Of a stretch of 64,000 bases of DNA, positions 11,712 to 24,164 are shown one piece after another. The first letter of the stretch is position 1, and every line of letters begins with the position of its first letter. Source of the DNA: Podospora pseudoanserina (Eukaryota > Ascomycota > Sordariomycetes > Sordariales > Podosporaceae); NCBI RefSeq assembly GCF_035222485.1, contig NC_085923.1:1426001-1490000 (forward strand), in the 5' to 3' direction. The notes under the pieces are model-generated. The model worked only from the letters and a program-made list of their open reading frames with translations. It was not told where the DNA came from and did no database searches. The translations under genes were made by a program, and so were the position numbers.

Positions 11712-12835
11712 CGCTGTGGCAGCTGCGTCAGGTGAGAGGGACGCTTGGTGTGAAAAGGCCATTTTTTCAGGGCGCCCCATCAGGCGCACACTCTGGCATA
11801 GCTTCAGCTGCGGGGTACCTGATGGATGGAAAATGCGAAGATGACTTTTTCAAGATGCAGGCGGTCATGGAATATATGTGGTTGCACTCCATGCAATCAC
11901 CAAACTAAGGACTGGAACCAACAATCGGCATAAATCATGCATCTACCAGCGACCGAGTTGCATTGGGAAGTAAATCATCGTCCCTCCATCCTCATCCGCG
12001 TGCCCCTGACACGGGTTAAGGTTGTATCAATGGAGAAGTCATCATTCTTCTGTGACAAGAACATCACACCCTGACTTCAACAACCCATCTCAACAGACAA
12101 TATCACTTCTCACCGGCACTGAAACACATAGGAAGTGCCATACAAATCGATGAAGATACTATGTAACTGGCTTATTTATTTTCAATAAAGCCCTTAAAAC
12201 CCTGTGTTACCGCTGTGCAGCCCGAGTTGGGATTAGGGTTGTATATGAGTCCTGAGCGACGCCATTCTATTACTCGCCTACATGAACAAACCACCCTCAC
12301 CGCATTTTGTCTAATACAGAATGCAGTGAAATCATTTGCTCAGAAATGCAGGCTTTAATGGTATATTTGTCTGTTGATTGTTGTCTATGGGCCAATGGAG
12401 GGCATATTTGCACGCGCGCCACCACCTGCAAGGGCCTCATTGCCAGGGTTTTATTTGCGATGGCTCTTATTGCCCGGCCTTGAATTTCCAGGCCAACTCC
12501 CAGGCTTTCAACTAACTGCATGCAAGTAGGTGTGGCTGGGAGTGGTAATGTGGTTGATGAAGTGCAAGTCAGGATGTATATTACCCTAACCCCCCGGGGA
12601 AACACACAGCTATAATTTCTCCAGTAGAAAGACAGGTGGGTTACGTTTAATTTGTGGGTGGTTCAAATGGCCTGTTCGATTGCCCGCAGGTTGATTGAAG
12701 AGGGCGAGGTTGGTGATCGTGCGTGACGGTGGAGTGTAGCCTAGACATGTGACAAGTAGTACAACTGGGCACTGTCGGATGAAGAATATACACAAGATGG
12801 CTTGGTTCTCCCAATTTTCGATGCGAATGAAGCCA

Positions 12836-14345
12836 TCACCTCCCCTCCTCCCGCAACGCCTTCACCACCTCCTCACCGCCTCGGATCCCGCTCCTGACAG
12901 CCCCATCCATATACCCCTTCCAAACCAAACTGGTCTCCGTGCCCACAAAGTGTACCCTCCGCCACGGCTCCCTCAGCGGATTGACCGTCACCTCCCCTAA
13001 CTCAGTCAACACCCCCGGACCCATCACTGCAGTCGGCGCGCCATCCGCATACTGGTTCCTCTTCCAGGCAATCTCATGCACCTGAATCGGCTCCGGCACC
13101 TTCGCCCCTTTCAACACCCCCGACCCCTCAAACACCTGCTTAAACTGCGCCCAAACCTTCTCCCTCCTGACCTTTTGGGCGTACTTGGACAGCTCCCTTG
13201 CAGGATCACCCACGATGAAGCAAGTGATGGACCACTGGTTGTCCTCCGGCACGGAAGTCTCCCTCGTAAAAGAGACATGCCCAGAAAGCGGTGCCTCAAA
13301 TGTCCCAGAGAGCCCGGCCTCACGCCACCATGGAATAGCCCAGACATATATGATCTTGCCGTACGCGCCGATGGCTGTACCCTCTGCCAGGATGGATTTG
13401 GATGGCGGCAGCGCGGGGGAGAAGGAAATGGTCGGGTACAGAGCGCTGGGCAGAGAGACCACCGCGCGCGCGGCCCTGAATGTCTTGTTGGCGGTCGTGA
13501 CAACTTCCACACCAGCCGCAGACTGGCTAACGGATTTGACAACGCTGGTGAGGTGGATGGACCCGGAGGGCAGCTGGGCGGCGAGATATTTGGAAATTGT
13601 CTGCGTGCCTTTGTTGGCGCGGAGATATTGGCCACCGTCGGGGCCATCAGAGACGAGGTTGAGGATTCCGGTTCCGCTCTTGAAGTAGTTGATCATGAAC
13701 AGCGCGCTGACCTCGTCACCTTCCACCCCTAGGAGAGCACGCGCTAGGTAGGTAGCGATGATGGGTGTCGAAGGGGACTCCAGGAGCTCTTTGCAGTACT
13801 CTATAAAAGTCAGGCTGTCCAGCCGTTTGGCGTCGGGCCCGGTGATGGGATCTTCCAGGTCGGAAGCATCAGTCACTTTTCGCAGAGCGCCAAAGAGGAC
13901 AGCAAAGGCTGCGGCTTCTTCTTCGTCAACCTAGGTTTGTGTCAGAACAAGCACCGCGACAGTCGGTTGGGCTGCATGTGTTAGGGACGCTTACGAAGAG
14001 TTGACCGAAAGGAACAGAGATATAGCTGCCGTCTTCAATCTGCCGAAGGGTGTTGCCCTCATCCAATTGCTTTTCAGGTTTCAGGCCAGCCTTGAGGAAT
14101 AACTTGTAGATCTCGGATTGACTGCTATCGTTGATCCAGGCAGCGCCAAGGTCATTGACGCCTTTGCCCTGGCTCGAGGATTGCACCGACAGCGTCTTGC
14201 CGCCCACACGATCAAGAGCCTCTAGAACAATAACGGAGAAACCTGCATGTTGGACCTTGACAGCTGTTTGAAGACCGCTGAGCCCGGCGCCAACAACTAT
14301 CACATCGTACTGTTTGTGGTTGGTGAGCTGGATCTGGTCGGACAT
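12836..14345 (-). CDS. Flavin-containing amine oxidase (monoamine oxidase family)
   Basis: Exons 14345-13995 and 13930-12836, with a 64-nt intron (GTAAGC donor, ACCTAG acceptor), encode 481 aa, near the size of fungal MAO-N. The N-terminus holds the FAD-binding Rossmann motif VIVVGAGLSGLQTA followed by VLEALDRVGGKT. The C-terminus has HFVGTETSLVWKGYMDGAV, the family's flavin-proximal segment, where GTET and GYMDGAV contact FAD. No signal peptide is seen. The C-terminus (ALREEGR) lacks a clear peroxisomal SKL-type signal. By family the enzyme oxidises primary amines to aldehydes with O2, giving H2O2 and ammonia; the substrate cannot be read from the sequence. The start is fixed by a single clear ATG ahead of the FAD motif. 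Confidence 0.93.
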
Positions 14346-14875
14346 TGCGAAAGAATAAATGGCGTAGAGCCTTCAACAAAAGAAAATCGTGTTGAAGCTT
14401 GAAGAATCTCGAGGGCATACTGTTGCCATGTCGTTATTTAAATGGTAAGCCCTTCGGAGGAGACTCAGTAATTGCCTGCATAATGCCAATGTCTTGCGAT
14501 GCGAGCCGGCCAAAGATGCGACGCCGAGATACAACCAACAGACAATTTTCCACTTGGTGTCATCCTCCCTCGTGTCAGACAGGGAAGCCTGACCTGGATG
14601 GTTGAAAGGCCGAGCGATAACAGTTCTCACGCTCACCCGCGGCCTGCGAGCTTTTGGAGTGACCGTGTCTGGAAAGGCATATCGAAGGAGAGGAAAGATC
14701 CAAATTTTCTAGCCAAGACAACCAATACAGATCCATCGGCACCCGCGGCGGCCGTGGGCACCCTCTTGCAGGTGCTCATGCATGGGCGTTACACCAGATG
14801 TGCCCAAGGGGCAAAGCACAGCGTTTGGATGCGAGCAAAACGAACGTTGAATGATCAGTTCATTCGAGGACAGCC
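14346..14875. other. Intergenic between two leftward genes
   Basis: It holds the amine-oxidase promoter and the 3' flank of the JmjC gene. No further gene is supported. Confidence 0.5.
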
Positions 14876-15961
14876 TCACCTAAACCACCAGTTTACACTC
14901 CCGTTCAGATCGCCTTTGTAATCCACGCTTTTCACGCTGTGCCACCATCCTTTGGGAATGAAAAGCGAATCCCCCTGAGATACATCAACCTCCATCATCT
15001 CCTCTGGTGCTTCCTCGGTCCAGACCTTTGTTGTCAGCAAGGTCCTCTCTTCGCCTTGCATCATTTCGTCCCCGCGAATGGTTGAGCTCCCCGTCTGTCC
15101 CAGTTCTGCTTGAACCTTGCGGAATAGACTCTTGCCGAGGCCTGGTGGTAGAAGCCTGATCACCTTTTCTCCATAGATCTGACAGAAGTAATTCGGATTT
15201 GGATCACAGTGCCATGGCGTGTAGGTTGGCTCTAACCCGAGCCAAATACTGGAACCATACACGTCGCCCTTGCCCGCCTTGAGAACAATCTCTGGTGTCG
15301 CCACATCGCCTTGGAGAGTGGCCGGCAAGTCAGATATCGGAGCCTGTGCGATGTAGAGCTGAGTGACGCGCTGGAATGAAACCTTGACAGCATTGTAGCG
15401 CAGCGCAGCAGACATGAGGGAAATTGGTGCCTCGAAGCGGAGGAAGCGGTGGTGTTCGTCGTACTCATCGCCCAATTGTTGTTTGATGTCATGAAGGTAA
15501 GACGAAAGCCACAGATGGGGCCAACCTATTTGTGTTTTGGCCATCCAGCTGATGAACCGGTCCACATTGTCGCCATCGAAGCCTCTGGGACGCCATGTGG
15601 GAACCGTGAGCTCATACGGGACCATTTTAACGTCGAATGGATGAGTGAAATGCTCGGAAAGAGCTACAGCTGTCTTGTTTATTGTCCTGGGCACTGGGTG
15701 GAATTCGAACCACTTTGTCATGGCTTGCGAGGCTTCTTGCTGCCCTTTGATGAGCAGAGGCTCATTCTTCTCCATGGCTTGCTTCCGAAATTCTTCCACC
15801 CCGATGGGCCCCTGGATCTGACGCGCAGCACATAGTGATCTCCTTGAGGCTGGTAGAAAAGACGTCCTGCGAGACCTTGTGAAAGGCAACCGGGGAATTT
15901 GGTGAAGTGTACAGCGCATGGTCAGCGGCTGAGAACGAAGAGTTGACTTGGTCTTCATCAT
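14876..15961 (-). CDS. JmjC/cupin-8 domain protein, probably mitochondrial
   Basis: A single uninterrupted frame of 361 aa starts MMKTKSTLRSQ. The first 45 residues are rich in Arg and Ser with few acidic residues, which suggests a mitochondrial presequence. The core has the Fe(II)/2-oxoglutarate dioxygenase triad pattern: PWHCDPNPNYFCQIYGEK (H-x-D), then DSLFIPKGWWHSV (distal His). Cupin-8 JmjC enzymes hydroxylate proteins or modified tRNA bases (for example TYW5, FIH-1); which substrate applies here cannot be told. Divergently arranged with the CK2 beta gene across 451 bases. Either of the first two Met codons (15961 or 15958) could start the protein. Confidence 0.88.
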   Translation of the reverse strand: MMKTKSTLRSQPLTMRCTLHQIPRLPFTRSRRTSFLPASRRSLCAARQIQGPIGVEEFRKQAMEKNEPLLIKGQQEASQAMTKWFEFHPVPRTINKTAVALSEHFTHPFDVKMVPYELTVPTWRPRGFDGDNVDRFISWMAKTQIGWPHLWLSSYLHDIKQQLGDEYDEHHRFLRFEAPISLMSAALRYNAVKVSFQRVTQLYIAQAPISDLPATLQGDVATPEIVLKAGKGDVYGSSIWLGLEPTYTPWHCDPNPNYFCQIYGEKVIRLLPPGLGKSLFRKVQAELGQTGSSTIRGDEMMQGEERTLLTTKVWTEEAPEEMMEVDVSQGDSLFIPKGWWHSVKSVDYKGDLNGSVNWWFR

Positions 15962-16412
15962 TTGCTAGCAGGCTGGCATCAGACTGGCGACCTGCGATTG
16001 GATGGAGGGGCTGGAGCGAGGGAAACGCGGTGGCACGTGACCGCCTACCGACCTCTTGGGACTGACACCTCGCCTTTCAGGCCGCAATCAGCGCGGGGCT
16101 ATTGCGAAGGTGGGGCCCACAGAAGGGCCCAAGGCTTCCTATCGGAAATGAGGCTTTGACGACTTCTGAAGCAACCACAAGCAAGCATCGTCCCACCGCT
16201 CCCTGCAGCATCCCAGCCCAAACCGACGCGCAACAGCATAGTCAATAATGATCAGAACATAGAATATCTCGAGATCAACTCGCCCAACGTCCTCCCGCGA
16301 CGAGACTACTACCACCTCAAACAATACCTCTCTCAGTCACCAGGACAGAGCTGTCTGCGCGCGCAAAGCAGTTTCTGATCAAGTAATTCCTAGCAAGCGA
16401 AAACACACCAAC
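15962..16412. other. Divergent promoter region, JmjC gene / CK2 beta gene
   Basis: A 451-base head-to-head spacer. Nothing distinctive beyond short pyrimidine runs ahead of the CK2 beta start. Confidence 0.5.
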
Positions 16413-17497
16413 ATGTCGACTTCTTCAGGATCACCAGAGTCCTGGATCTCTTCCTTTTGCTCCCTCCTCGGCCACGAATACTTTGCCGAAGTGTCAGAGG
16501 ACTTTATCGAAGATGACTTCAACCTCACTGGTCTTCAAAGCCAGGTGACTATGTACAAGGAGGCGCTGGAGGTGGGTAAAATGTTTGACTATTGTTACTT
16601 TGAGCTGTAGGAGCCATGCTAATCAGACGCGTGTTTCACCAGATGATTCTCGATGTTGAACCAGAAGACGATGAGGATGACGAGGACGAGGAAGAGGAGG
16701 ACGAGGAGGACATTTCAGGAGATGGACGAGATGGTCTTGCCGGTCGCCATGAACGCCGACATCACAGCCGCATAGCTAGCGACCTATCGGTCATTGAGTC
16801 CTCGGCCGAGATGCTCTACGGCCTCATCCACCAGCGGTATATCTGTTCCAGGGCCGGCATCCAGCAAATGTCGGAAAAGTACGAGCTCAGTCACTTCGGA
16901 GTATGCCCCCGGACGAACTGCAACCAGACGAGAACGCTGCCAGTTGGCCTCTCGGATACGCCTGGTGAGGACACAGTCAAGCTCTTCTGCCCATCGTGTC
17001 TCGACGTTTATGTACCCCCTAACAGCCGATTCCAAACGGTCGATGGGGCCTTCTTTGGCCGCACCTTTGGCGCTCTCTTTCTTCTCACCTTCCCAGATTA
17101 CGACTTGACAAAGTCAGGAGGCGAGCAGCTTGCGAACCTTACTCGGACTGACGAGTCGCTAAACATCAATGGCATGTGGGCGCGGAATATTGCGCCTGGT
17201 CTGGGCAAAGGCAGGGTCTACGAGCCAAAGATTTATGGTTTCAGAGTTTCGGAACTGGCACGCTCCGGGCCACGAATGCAATGGCTGCGGAAAAAGCCAG
17301 AGGATATCACGGTGCTGGACGAAGCCCGTCACTTTGCTGAAGAGGATGGCGACTCGGATGACGATGACGAGAACATGAACATGAGTGGGAGACCGGTGGC
17401 AAGGAGACGTCGACCAGGAAATGCGAGGGTGAAGAGACAAGGGCAAAATGGGAGCCCCATGGCCACCGAGGCCAATGGCGCCGAATCGGAACTTTAG
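16413..17497 (+). CDS. ckb1: Casein kinase II regulatory (beta) subunit
   Basis: Exons 16413-16571 and 16643-17497 (71-nt intron, GTGGGT donor, TTCACCAG acceptor) encode 337 aa. It opens with SWISSFCSLLGHEYFAEVSE and FIEDDFNLTGL, the conserved CK2 beta N-terminus. An acidic insert (DDEDDEDEEEEDEED) replaces the short acidic loop of animal homologues. The zinc finger is CPRTNC then CPSC, flanked by LPVGLSDTPGEDTVKLFC and DVYVPPNSR, followed by DGAFFGRTFGALFLLTFPDY, the dimer interface. The C-terminus adds a fungal-type extension with acidic and Arg-rich patches (RRRRPGNARVKR). CK2 beta dimerises, docks two catalytic alpha subunits and steers substrate choice of this Ser/Thr kinase in nucleus and cytosol. 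The identification is secure. Confidence 0.97.
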
Positions 17498-19134
17498 TTG
17501 GTTGGCATAACATGGCATAAGCATAAATCTTGAGCGAACGTTTTGTTTCTCTTCTTTCTGTTGCGAATCTGGAGTGCAGTGCTTGTAACAAAACTGGCGT
17601 CGGCCATACAAGCAAGCATTCAAGCATGGTTAGGTGTTGTGCTCAGCTATTTCCCACCGTGAGACTGGGAAACGACGTCTGTTGGCGGCCAGCAGATTGT
17701 AGACAGCGTTGGATGCTGGATGGTTGGTTTGGTCTTGGGATGTAATGGGAGTATTGGGCAATGATAGACAATTGAAGGCAATTATTTCTACAAGAGGGAA
17801 AGGTCTGAATGTGATTCTTGGGGTTTGCTAGTGCTGGCAGTTGTTGTTATCTGCTTGCATGTATACTCCATAGGTCCTATCAGATATTTATCTTTTATGA
17901 ACAAGTGCGTAAGTCGAAGTCAACTTTGATCCGCTGAGTAAGCGGAAATTCGGCATTTTTGTGGCTTGACGCCTTGGAATGTGTGGCTCAACTCACCAAA
18001 ATCAAGCATTCATCTGCCGCTCCAGCTGTGGCTTGTTTCCCCACATTCGCTTGACAGTTCGGGGTTGTGGGGCCGACAAAGCCAAACCATACTTTTTCTC
18101 CACCGTACCTCATCCCTCCCCAACCCTCTGGCTCCGCTCGCCCTGAGCCATTGATCTGCCGCTGTTTCCTGCAGTATTGGATACACTGCATGCCAATGAG
18201 TCACTCGCCGTATGGCCTTGTCATGTCAAGCTTGTTGAAAGCTTCCACGAAGGCCGGAGGCTGAGCAATGGCATGTCATCCCTCATCCCACATCAGACCC
18301 CCATTGCTGATCAAGAGCTCTAGCCAGGTCCATGGTGGGGTCAGCCCTTCGTTACATTGGCATGGATGGCGAGGAACACGGCACCACGGGAAGGAAATCC
18401 AGCTTCACGCTCACCAATGATATTTCCGGCGCAAAACATCAACACAAGTTGCCACCCCACTCACATGTTTGCTCCCGCTTGTCAATGCCCGTCCAACACC
18501 GACAACACCACACAACACTGTGTGTCTCTCGGGCCAAGGCCAAGCAGGCTCAACGGTCCAACAGGCAGCGAGAAACAACAACATGGACTGTATGAGTGGA
18601 AGAAAGCTCGACTAACGTGGACTTGATAAACATCTCCTCCCCCACCTCCCGACGTTGAGCTGCCTAACTCGGGATCCTACGCCCTCGTGGCCTTCCCCCA
18701 TTTAGTGGGTGGGTACTATTCCTGCAGGTTCTCTTGAGCCCCAAAAGAACCTTGTCCGTTTCATCGGATAACGAGCCGTCAGTGTTGCAGTTGGAGCTCA
18801 GTAGCATTCAATGGTCAAGCTCGATTGGTAATTATTAATGATGGGATGGGTGCCAAGCGCCCATTAGTCTCCTTTTTTCTTCCCTTCCTCGGACAGATTC
18901 TTTCGAGAAGCTTTTTCCCAAACTGTCACGCTGCTTGTGGCAGACTGTCCCTCCTTTGTTAACGTTGTTCTCTCTCTGTTACTTCTCCAACTTCTCCATT
19001 TCGAAGACCTACGCACCTGCCCAGCAAACTCTTCAAGGGTCACCGCTTCATAAACTGTCCACCTCCAGGCCTAAGGTCTGGGGGGATTCAGTTCGCTGAG
19101 TTTTACTATTGCCACCGGAAACTTTTTTCCCAAG
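17498..19134. other. Long intergenic region / ABC transporter leader
   Basis: It spans the CK2 beta 3' region and 1.6 kb upstream of the transporter. The last 250 bases are pyrimidine-rich, as in fungal 5' untranslated leaders. Small ATG-led frames occur, but none has coding character. Confidence 0.45.
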
Positions 19135-22100
19135 ATGTCGACGAAGCTGGGAACTGGAAAGGAGGCTATCGTGGAGGCCGTTGTGACGGAGAAGGCACCG
19201 CCATCTCCATCATCTGCTTTGTCCAGGACACAGAATGCAGCGGACCTCGTCGAACAGGCACGGCGCAACAACCCCAATGGCACCACTCACGCCGTTGGCG
19301 GTGTCTCTGTTGAGCAGGCGGTGTCGGATTTTGCTCAGCTTCAACGGGAACTGTCGCATATGTCACGCGTCAGTCGTTCGCGCAGTCACACCGATGCCGA
19401 GAAGGGCAACGCCCAAACCGAGACCTCTTCAGAGACCTTTGAGCAGTTTGACCTGGAGGCGGCCCTCAGAGGTGACCTGGATGCCGAAAGAGAGGCCGGT
19501 ATTCGTCCCAAGCACATTGGGGTTTACTGGGACGATCTGACGGTCAAGGGTATCGGAGGCCAGACCAACTACGTCAAAACGTTCCCTGATGCCTTCACCG
19601 ACTTTTTCGACATCATCTCACCGGTGAGGAAGCTGCTGGGTTTTGAGGAGAAAGGAGTGGAGGCCACCTTGTTGGACGGGTTCAGGGGTGTTTGTAAACC
19701 GGGAGAGATGGTACTGGTGCTTGGCAAGCCTGGATCTGGGTGTACGACCTTCCTCAAGACGATCGCCAACCAGCGTTATGGCTACACGTCAATCACCGGT
19801 GAGGTCCTCTACGGCCCTTTTGCCGTCGACGAATTTGGTCCTTATCGTGGAGAGGCTGTTTACAACGAGGAGGATGATGTTCACCACCCGACTCTCACCG
19901 TGGAGCAGACGCTCGGGTTTGCCCTTGATGTCAAGACCCCAGGCAAACTGCCTGCTGGCATCACCAAGCAGGAATTCAAGGACAAGGTTGTGACCATGCT
20001 CTTAAAGATGTTCAACATTGAACACACCCGCAAGACAATTGTTGGCAACTCGTTTATCCGTGGTGTTTCAGGCGGCGAAAGGAAGCGCGTTTCCATTGCC
20101 GAAATGCTCACCACCAATGCCTGCATTCTTTCTTGGGACAACAGCACCCGCGGCCTCGACGCCTCTACGGCTCTCGACTTCGTCAAATCCCTCCGCATTC
20201 AGACCGACCTGTACAAGACAAGCACATTTGTCTCCCTTTACCAGGCATCGGAGAACATTTACAGCCTCTTTGACAAGGTCTTGGTTATCGACGAGGGCAA
20301 GCAGGTGTACTTTGGTCCCGCAAAAGATGCACGGTCGTACTTCGAGGGTCTCGGCTTCCTCCCCCGTCCCCGCCAGACCACCCCTGACTATGTGACGGGC
20401 TGCACCGACGCATTCGAGCGCGAGTACCAGGATGGCCGTTCTCCTGAGAATGCCCCTTACGACTCTCTCACCCTGAAAGCTGCCTTCAAGTCCTCCAAGT
20501 ACGCCCAGGACCTCGAGCAAGAAATGCTGTCCTACAGGGAAAGCCTCGCTCGCGAGACTGACAAACACGAAGACTTCCGCGTTGCTGTCCGCGACCAGAA
20601 GCGTCGTGGTGCCTCGAAGCGCTCCGCCTACAGCGTCGGCTTTCATCAGCAAGTCTGGGCACTGATGAAGAGGCAGTTTCTTCTCAAGCAGCAAGACGTC
20701 CTGGCTCTCATTTTGTCCTGGCTCCGCAACATTATCATTGGCATTGTTCTCGGTACTCTCTATCTTAATCTCGGCAAGACGTCTGCCAGCGCCTTCTCCA
20801 AGGGTGGCTTGATGTTTATTTCGCTTTTACATAACGCCTTCCAGTCGTTTTCCGAGCTGGCGGGTACGATGTTGGGCAGAGCCGTGGTGAACAAACACCG
20901 GGCGTATGCCTTTCACCGGCCGTCAGCGCTGTGGATTGCGAATATTCTTGTCGATCAGGTCTTCGCTAGCACGCAAGTCTTCGTCTTTTCGGTGATTGTC
21001 TACTTCATGACGAATCTTAGCCGGAGTGCTGGGGGGTTCTTCGTGTTCTATCTAATGTTGCTGAGTGGCAACATTGCCATGACGCTGTTTTTCCGTGTGA
21101 TCGGGTGTCTAAGCCCGGATTTCGACTATGCGGTCAAGTTTGCAACCGTTGGAATTACGTTGATGATTACGACCAGTGGCTATTTGATCCAGTGGCAGAG
21201 TGGTAAGTCCTGACACAAGAACCGGGGGATGAGAGAGGACGTGGTGCTAATACTCTGACAGAGCAAGTCTGGCTCCGGTGGATTTACTACATCAACGTCC
21301 TTGGTCTGATCTTCAGTTCCTTGATGGAAAACGAGTTTTCGCGCATTGATATGACATGTACAGCCGAGAGTTTGATACCGTCGGGTCCTGGGTACGATGA
21401 TATCAACCATCAGGTCTGCACGCTGCCTGGCTCCACGCCCGGTACGCTCGAGCTGTCCGGTTCATCCTACATTGATCAAGGTTTCTCCTATACGCCCGGT
21501 TTGCTGTGGCGCAACTGGGGTATTGTCCTTGTTTTGATGGCCTTCTTTCTCTTCGTGAATATTGTGGCTGGTGAATATGTACGCTTCGGCATGGGTGGCA
21601 ATCAAGCCAAGGTCTTTCAGAAGCCCAACGTAGAGCGGAAGAAGCTGAACGAGGAACTGATAGCCAAGAAGGAAGAGCGACGCAAAGCCAGGGCTGAGCA
21701 GTCAGATTCGGAGCTCAAGATCAATTCGGAAAGCGTCCTGACGTGGGAAGGGTTGTGTTATGATGTGCCGGTGCCGGGCGGAACAAGACGACTGCTCGAT
21801 AACGTCTATGGGTATGTCAAGCCGGGTCAACTTACCGCTCTCATGGGGGCATCGGGTGCTGGCAAGACAACCCTCTTGGATGTGTTGGCTGCGAGGAAGA
21901 ACATTGGTGTTATTCACGGCGATATCTTGGTTGATGGCGTGAAGCCAGGCAAGGAGTTCCAGCGCAGCACATCGTACGCCGAGCAGCTTGATGTCCACGA
22001 CCCGACCCAGACTGTCCGCGAAGCCCTTCGGTTCTCGGCCGACTTACGCCAGCCCTTCGAGACCCCCCGTGAGGAGAAGTATGCATATGTGGAGGAGATC

Positions 22101-23697
22101 ATTGCTCTGTTGGAAATGGAGACGTTTGCGGATGCGATTATTGGATCACCCGAGGCTGGCCTTACCGTTGAGCAGCGCAAGAGAGTAACCATCGGCGTTG
22201 AGCTTGCGGCCAAGCCTGAGCTGCTTTTGTTTCTCGACGAGCCGACCTCTGGCCTTGATTCCCAGAGTGCCTTCAATATTGTTCGTTTCCTTCGCAAACT
22301 GGCTGCCGCTGGCCAGGCGATTCTGTGTACTATCCACCAGCCGAATGCCGCCCTATTTGAGAACTTTGATCGTCTCCTCCTTCTCAAGAGCGGCGGTCGC
22401 TGCGTGTACTTTGGGGATATTGGAAAAGACGCCCACGTACTGCGCGACTATCTACGGCGCCACGGAGCCGAAGCCAAGCCCACCGACAATGTTGCGGAGT
22501 TTATGCTCGAAGCCATCGGCGCTGGCTCTGCGCCCCGAATCGGCTCGCGCGACTGGGCCGACATCTGGGCTGACTCCCCTGAGCTCGCCAACGTCAAAGA
22601 CACCATCTCCCAGCTCAAGGAATCCCGCATTGCCTCGGCCACCACAGCACAAAAGGACCCCTCCCTCGAGCGTGAGTATGCCTCCCCTCTATCCCACCAG
22701 CTCCGCGTCGTGGTCAAGCGCGCCAACCTCGCCCACTGGCGCACACCAAACTACCTCTTCACCCGCGTCTTCAACCACGTCATCATCGCGCTGATCACCG
22801 GCCTCACCTTCCTCTCCCTCACCTCCTCCCGGCAATCCCTCCAATACCGCGTCTTCGTCATGTTCCAAATCACCGTCCTCCCCGCCCTGATCATCGGCCA
22901 GATCGAAGTCATGTACCACCTCAAGCGCGTCCTCTTCTTCCGGGAACAATCCTCAAAGATGTACTCATCCTTCGTCTTCGCCTCCTCCCTCCTCATCGCG
23001 GAAATCCCCTACTCCATCCTCTGCGCCGTCCTCTTCTTCTTACCACTGTACTACCTCCCTGGCCTGCAGCCCGAGCCAGTAAGAGCAGGGTACCAATTCC
23101 TCATGATCCTTATCACGGAGTTTTTCTCTGTCACCCTGGGCCAGGCTCTTTCTGCATTGACACCAAGCTTGTTCATCTCCTCCCAATTCGACCCCTTCAT
23201 CTTTGTAACCTTTGCCCTCTTCTGCGGCGTCACCATCCCGCCGCCTCAAATGCCTGCCGGGTATAGGACCTGGCTCTATGAACTCAACCCCTTCACCCGT
23301 CTGATTGGGGGGACAGTCGTCACTGCTCTCCACGACCTCCCCGTTATTTGTCTCCCCGAAGAGCTCAACAACTTCACTGCGCCTATCGGTCAGACTTGCT
23401 CCGAGTACATGAGCAATTTCTTCAGCAGGGGCGGCTCGGGATATTTAGTTGGCGGCGGCAACAACACAAGCGACTGCAGCTACTGCGCCTTTGAGGTGGG
23501 CAACGAGTTCTTTGAGCCGTTGGGTTTCTCGTACGACTACAGGTGGAGGGATCTGGGGATTTTTATCGGGTTTATTGGGAGTAACATGGTTATTCTCTTC
23601 TTGGCGGTAAGTTGTCTTGGCTTTTTTTTTGGTCAAAGAATCACATGCTGACCAGAGTGTTGTGCAGAGTCGATTCCTAAATTTCAATAAGCGGTAA
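19135..23697 (+). CDS. PDR-type (ABCG) multidrug ABC transporter, full size
   Basis: Three exons, 19135-21202, 21262-23606 and 23668-23697, encode 1480 aa; introns are 59 and 61 nt (both GTAAGT donors), and the last exon is only 9 codons (SRFLNFNKR). Layout is NBD1-TMD1-NBD2-TMD2. NBD1 has the degenerate Walker A of this family (GKPGSGCTTFLK, Cys for Lys), signature VSGGERKRVSIAE and Walker B ILSWDNSTRGLD. NBD2 has canonical Walker A GASGAGKTTLLDVL, a deviant signature LTVEQRKRVTIG and Walker B LLLFLDEPTSGLD. Such asymmetric pumps sit in the plasma membrane and export azoles, mycotoxins and other hydrophobic compounds. It is 13 kb from the PKS cluster across unrelated genes, so a cluster role is not implied. 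Confidence 0.97.
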
Positions 23698-24164
23698 AGT
23701 GTACCTGTGACATGAACGAGGGATGAGTGAGTCCGATTTCGAACTAACTAAACTGGCACGGCTGTTGGAGATGTGACGAGCCTGATGCGATGGATTCATG
23801 AGGAAAAGTATACATTTCCAGTATTACATAGTAATCTTTTCGATACCTCTTTGTTGTATATAGATGGATAGATAAACACGGGGCATCAACATTGCACAAG
23901 GCATAAACTGTGTCACACAGCACCTGTTGAGGATGATCTGATCCACGACTACATTGTGATAGGATGTAATTTTCATTCCAGCAAGCCTTGACTACACTAA
24001 ATGCAAGGATACAAAAAGCGCAAAGGGAAAAAAAAAGAAGAAAAAAACACCGGTGGGAATCAACGTCTGCAAAAGAGCCGTGATCATGACCCATAAAACC
24101 TAGTCCCAATCCCATGCCATGACTTCATTCTCATCTCGTCATTGTCTACTCTCCTTCAACCCCC
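23698..24164. other. Convergent 3' flanks
   Basis: It lies between the ends of the ABC transporter and the leftward RRM gene. AT-rich and A-rich tracts; no gene seen. Confidence 0.5.

Larger units (their letters stand above)
10604..12835. other. Gene-poor 2.2 kb with a GC-rich repetitive island
   Basis: Between 11150 and 11420 the sequence turns GC-rich and self-similar. GATTTCGGCAG occurs at 11276 and 11357, and GCGGGGGTTGTC occurs near 11340 and 11391. A perfect hairpin follows at 11688. A long frame is open on the minus strand across 11080-11601, but its composition (Arg/Ser/Pro) looks like a by-product of base content. An AATAAA lies at 12184 without a recognised gene upstream. It may be an old repeat remnant; no family is recognised. 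Confidence 0.35.

Noticed and set aside
16802-22042. TCGGCCGA at 16802 and 22035 as regulatory sites
   Set aside because: Both are inside coding exons (CK2 beta and the ABC transporter), where the codons explain the sequence.
19135-23697. ABC transporter as part of the PKS cluster
   Set aside because: Thirteen kilobases and many unrelated genes separate it from the cluster, and I saw no TCGGCCGA in its promoter.
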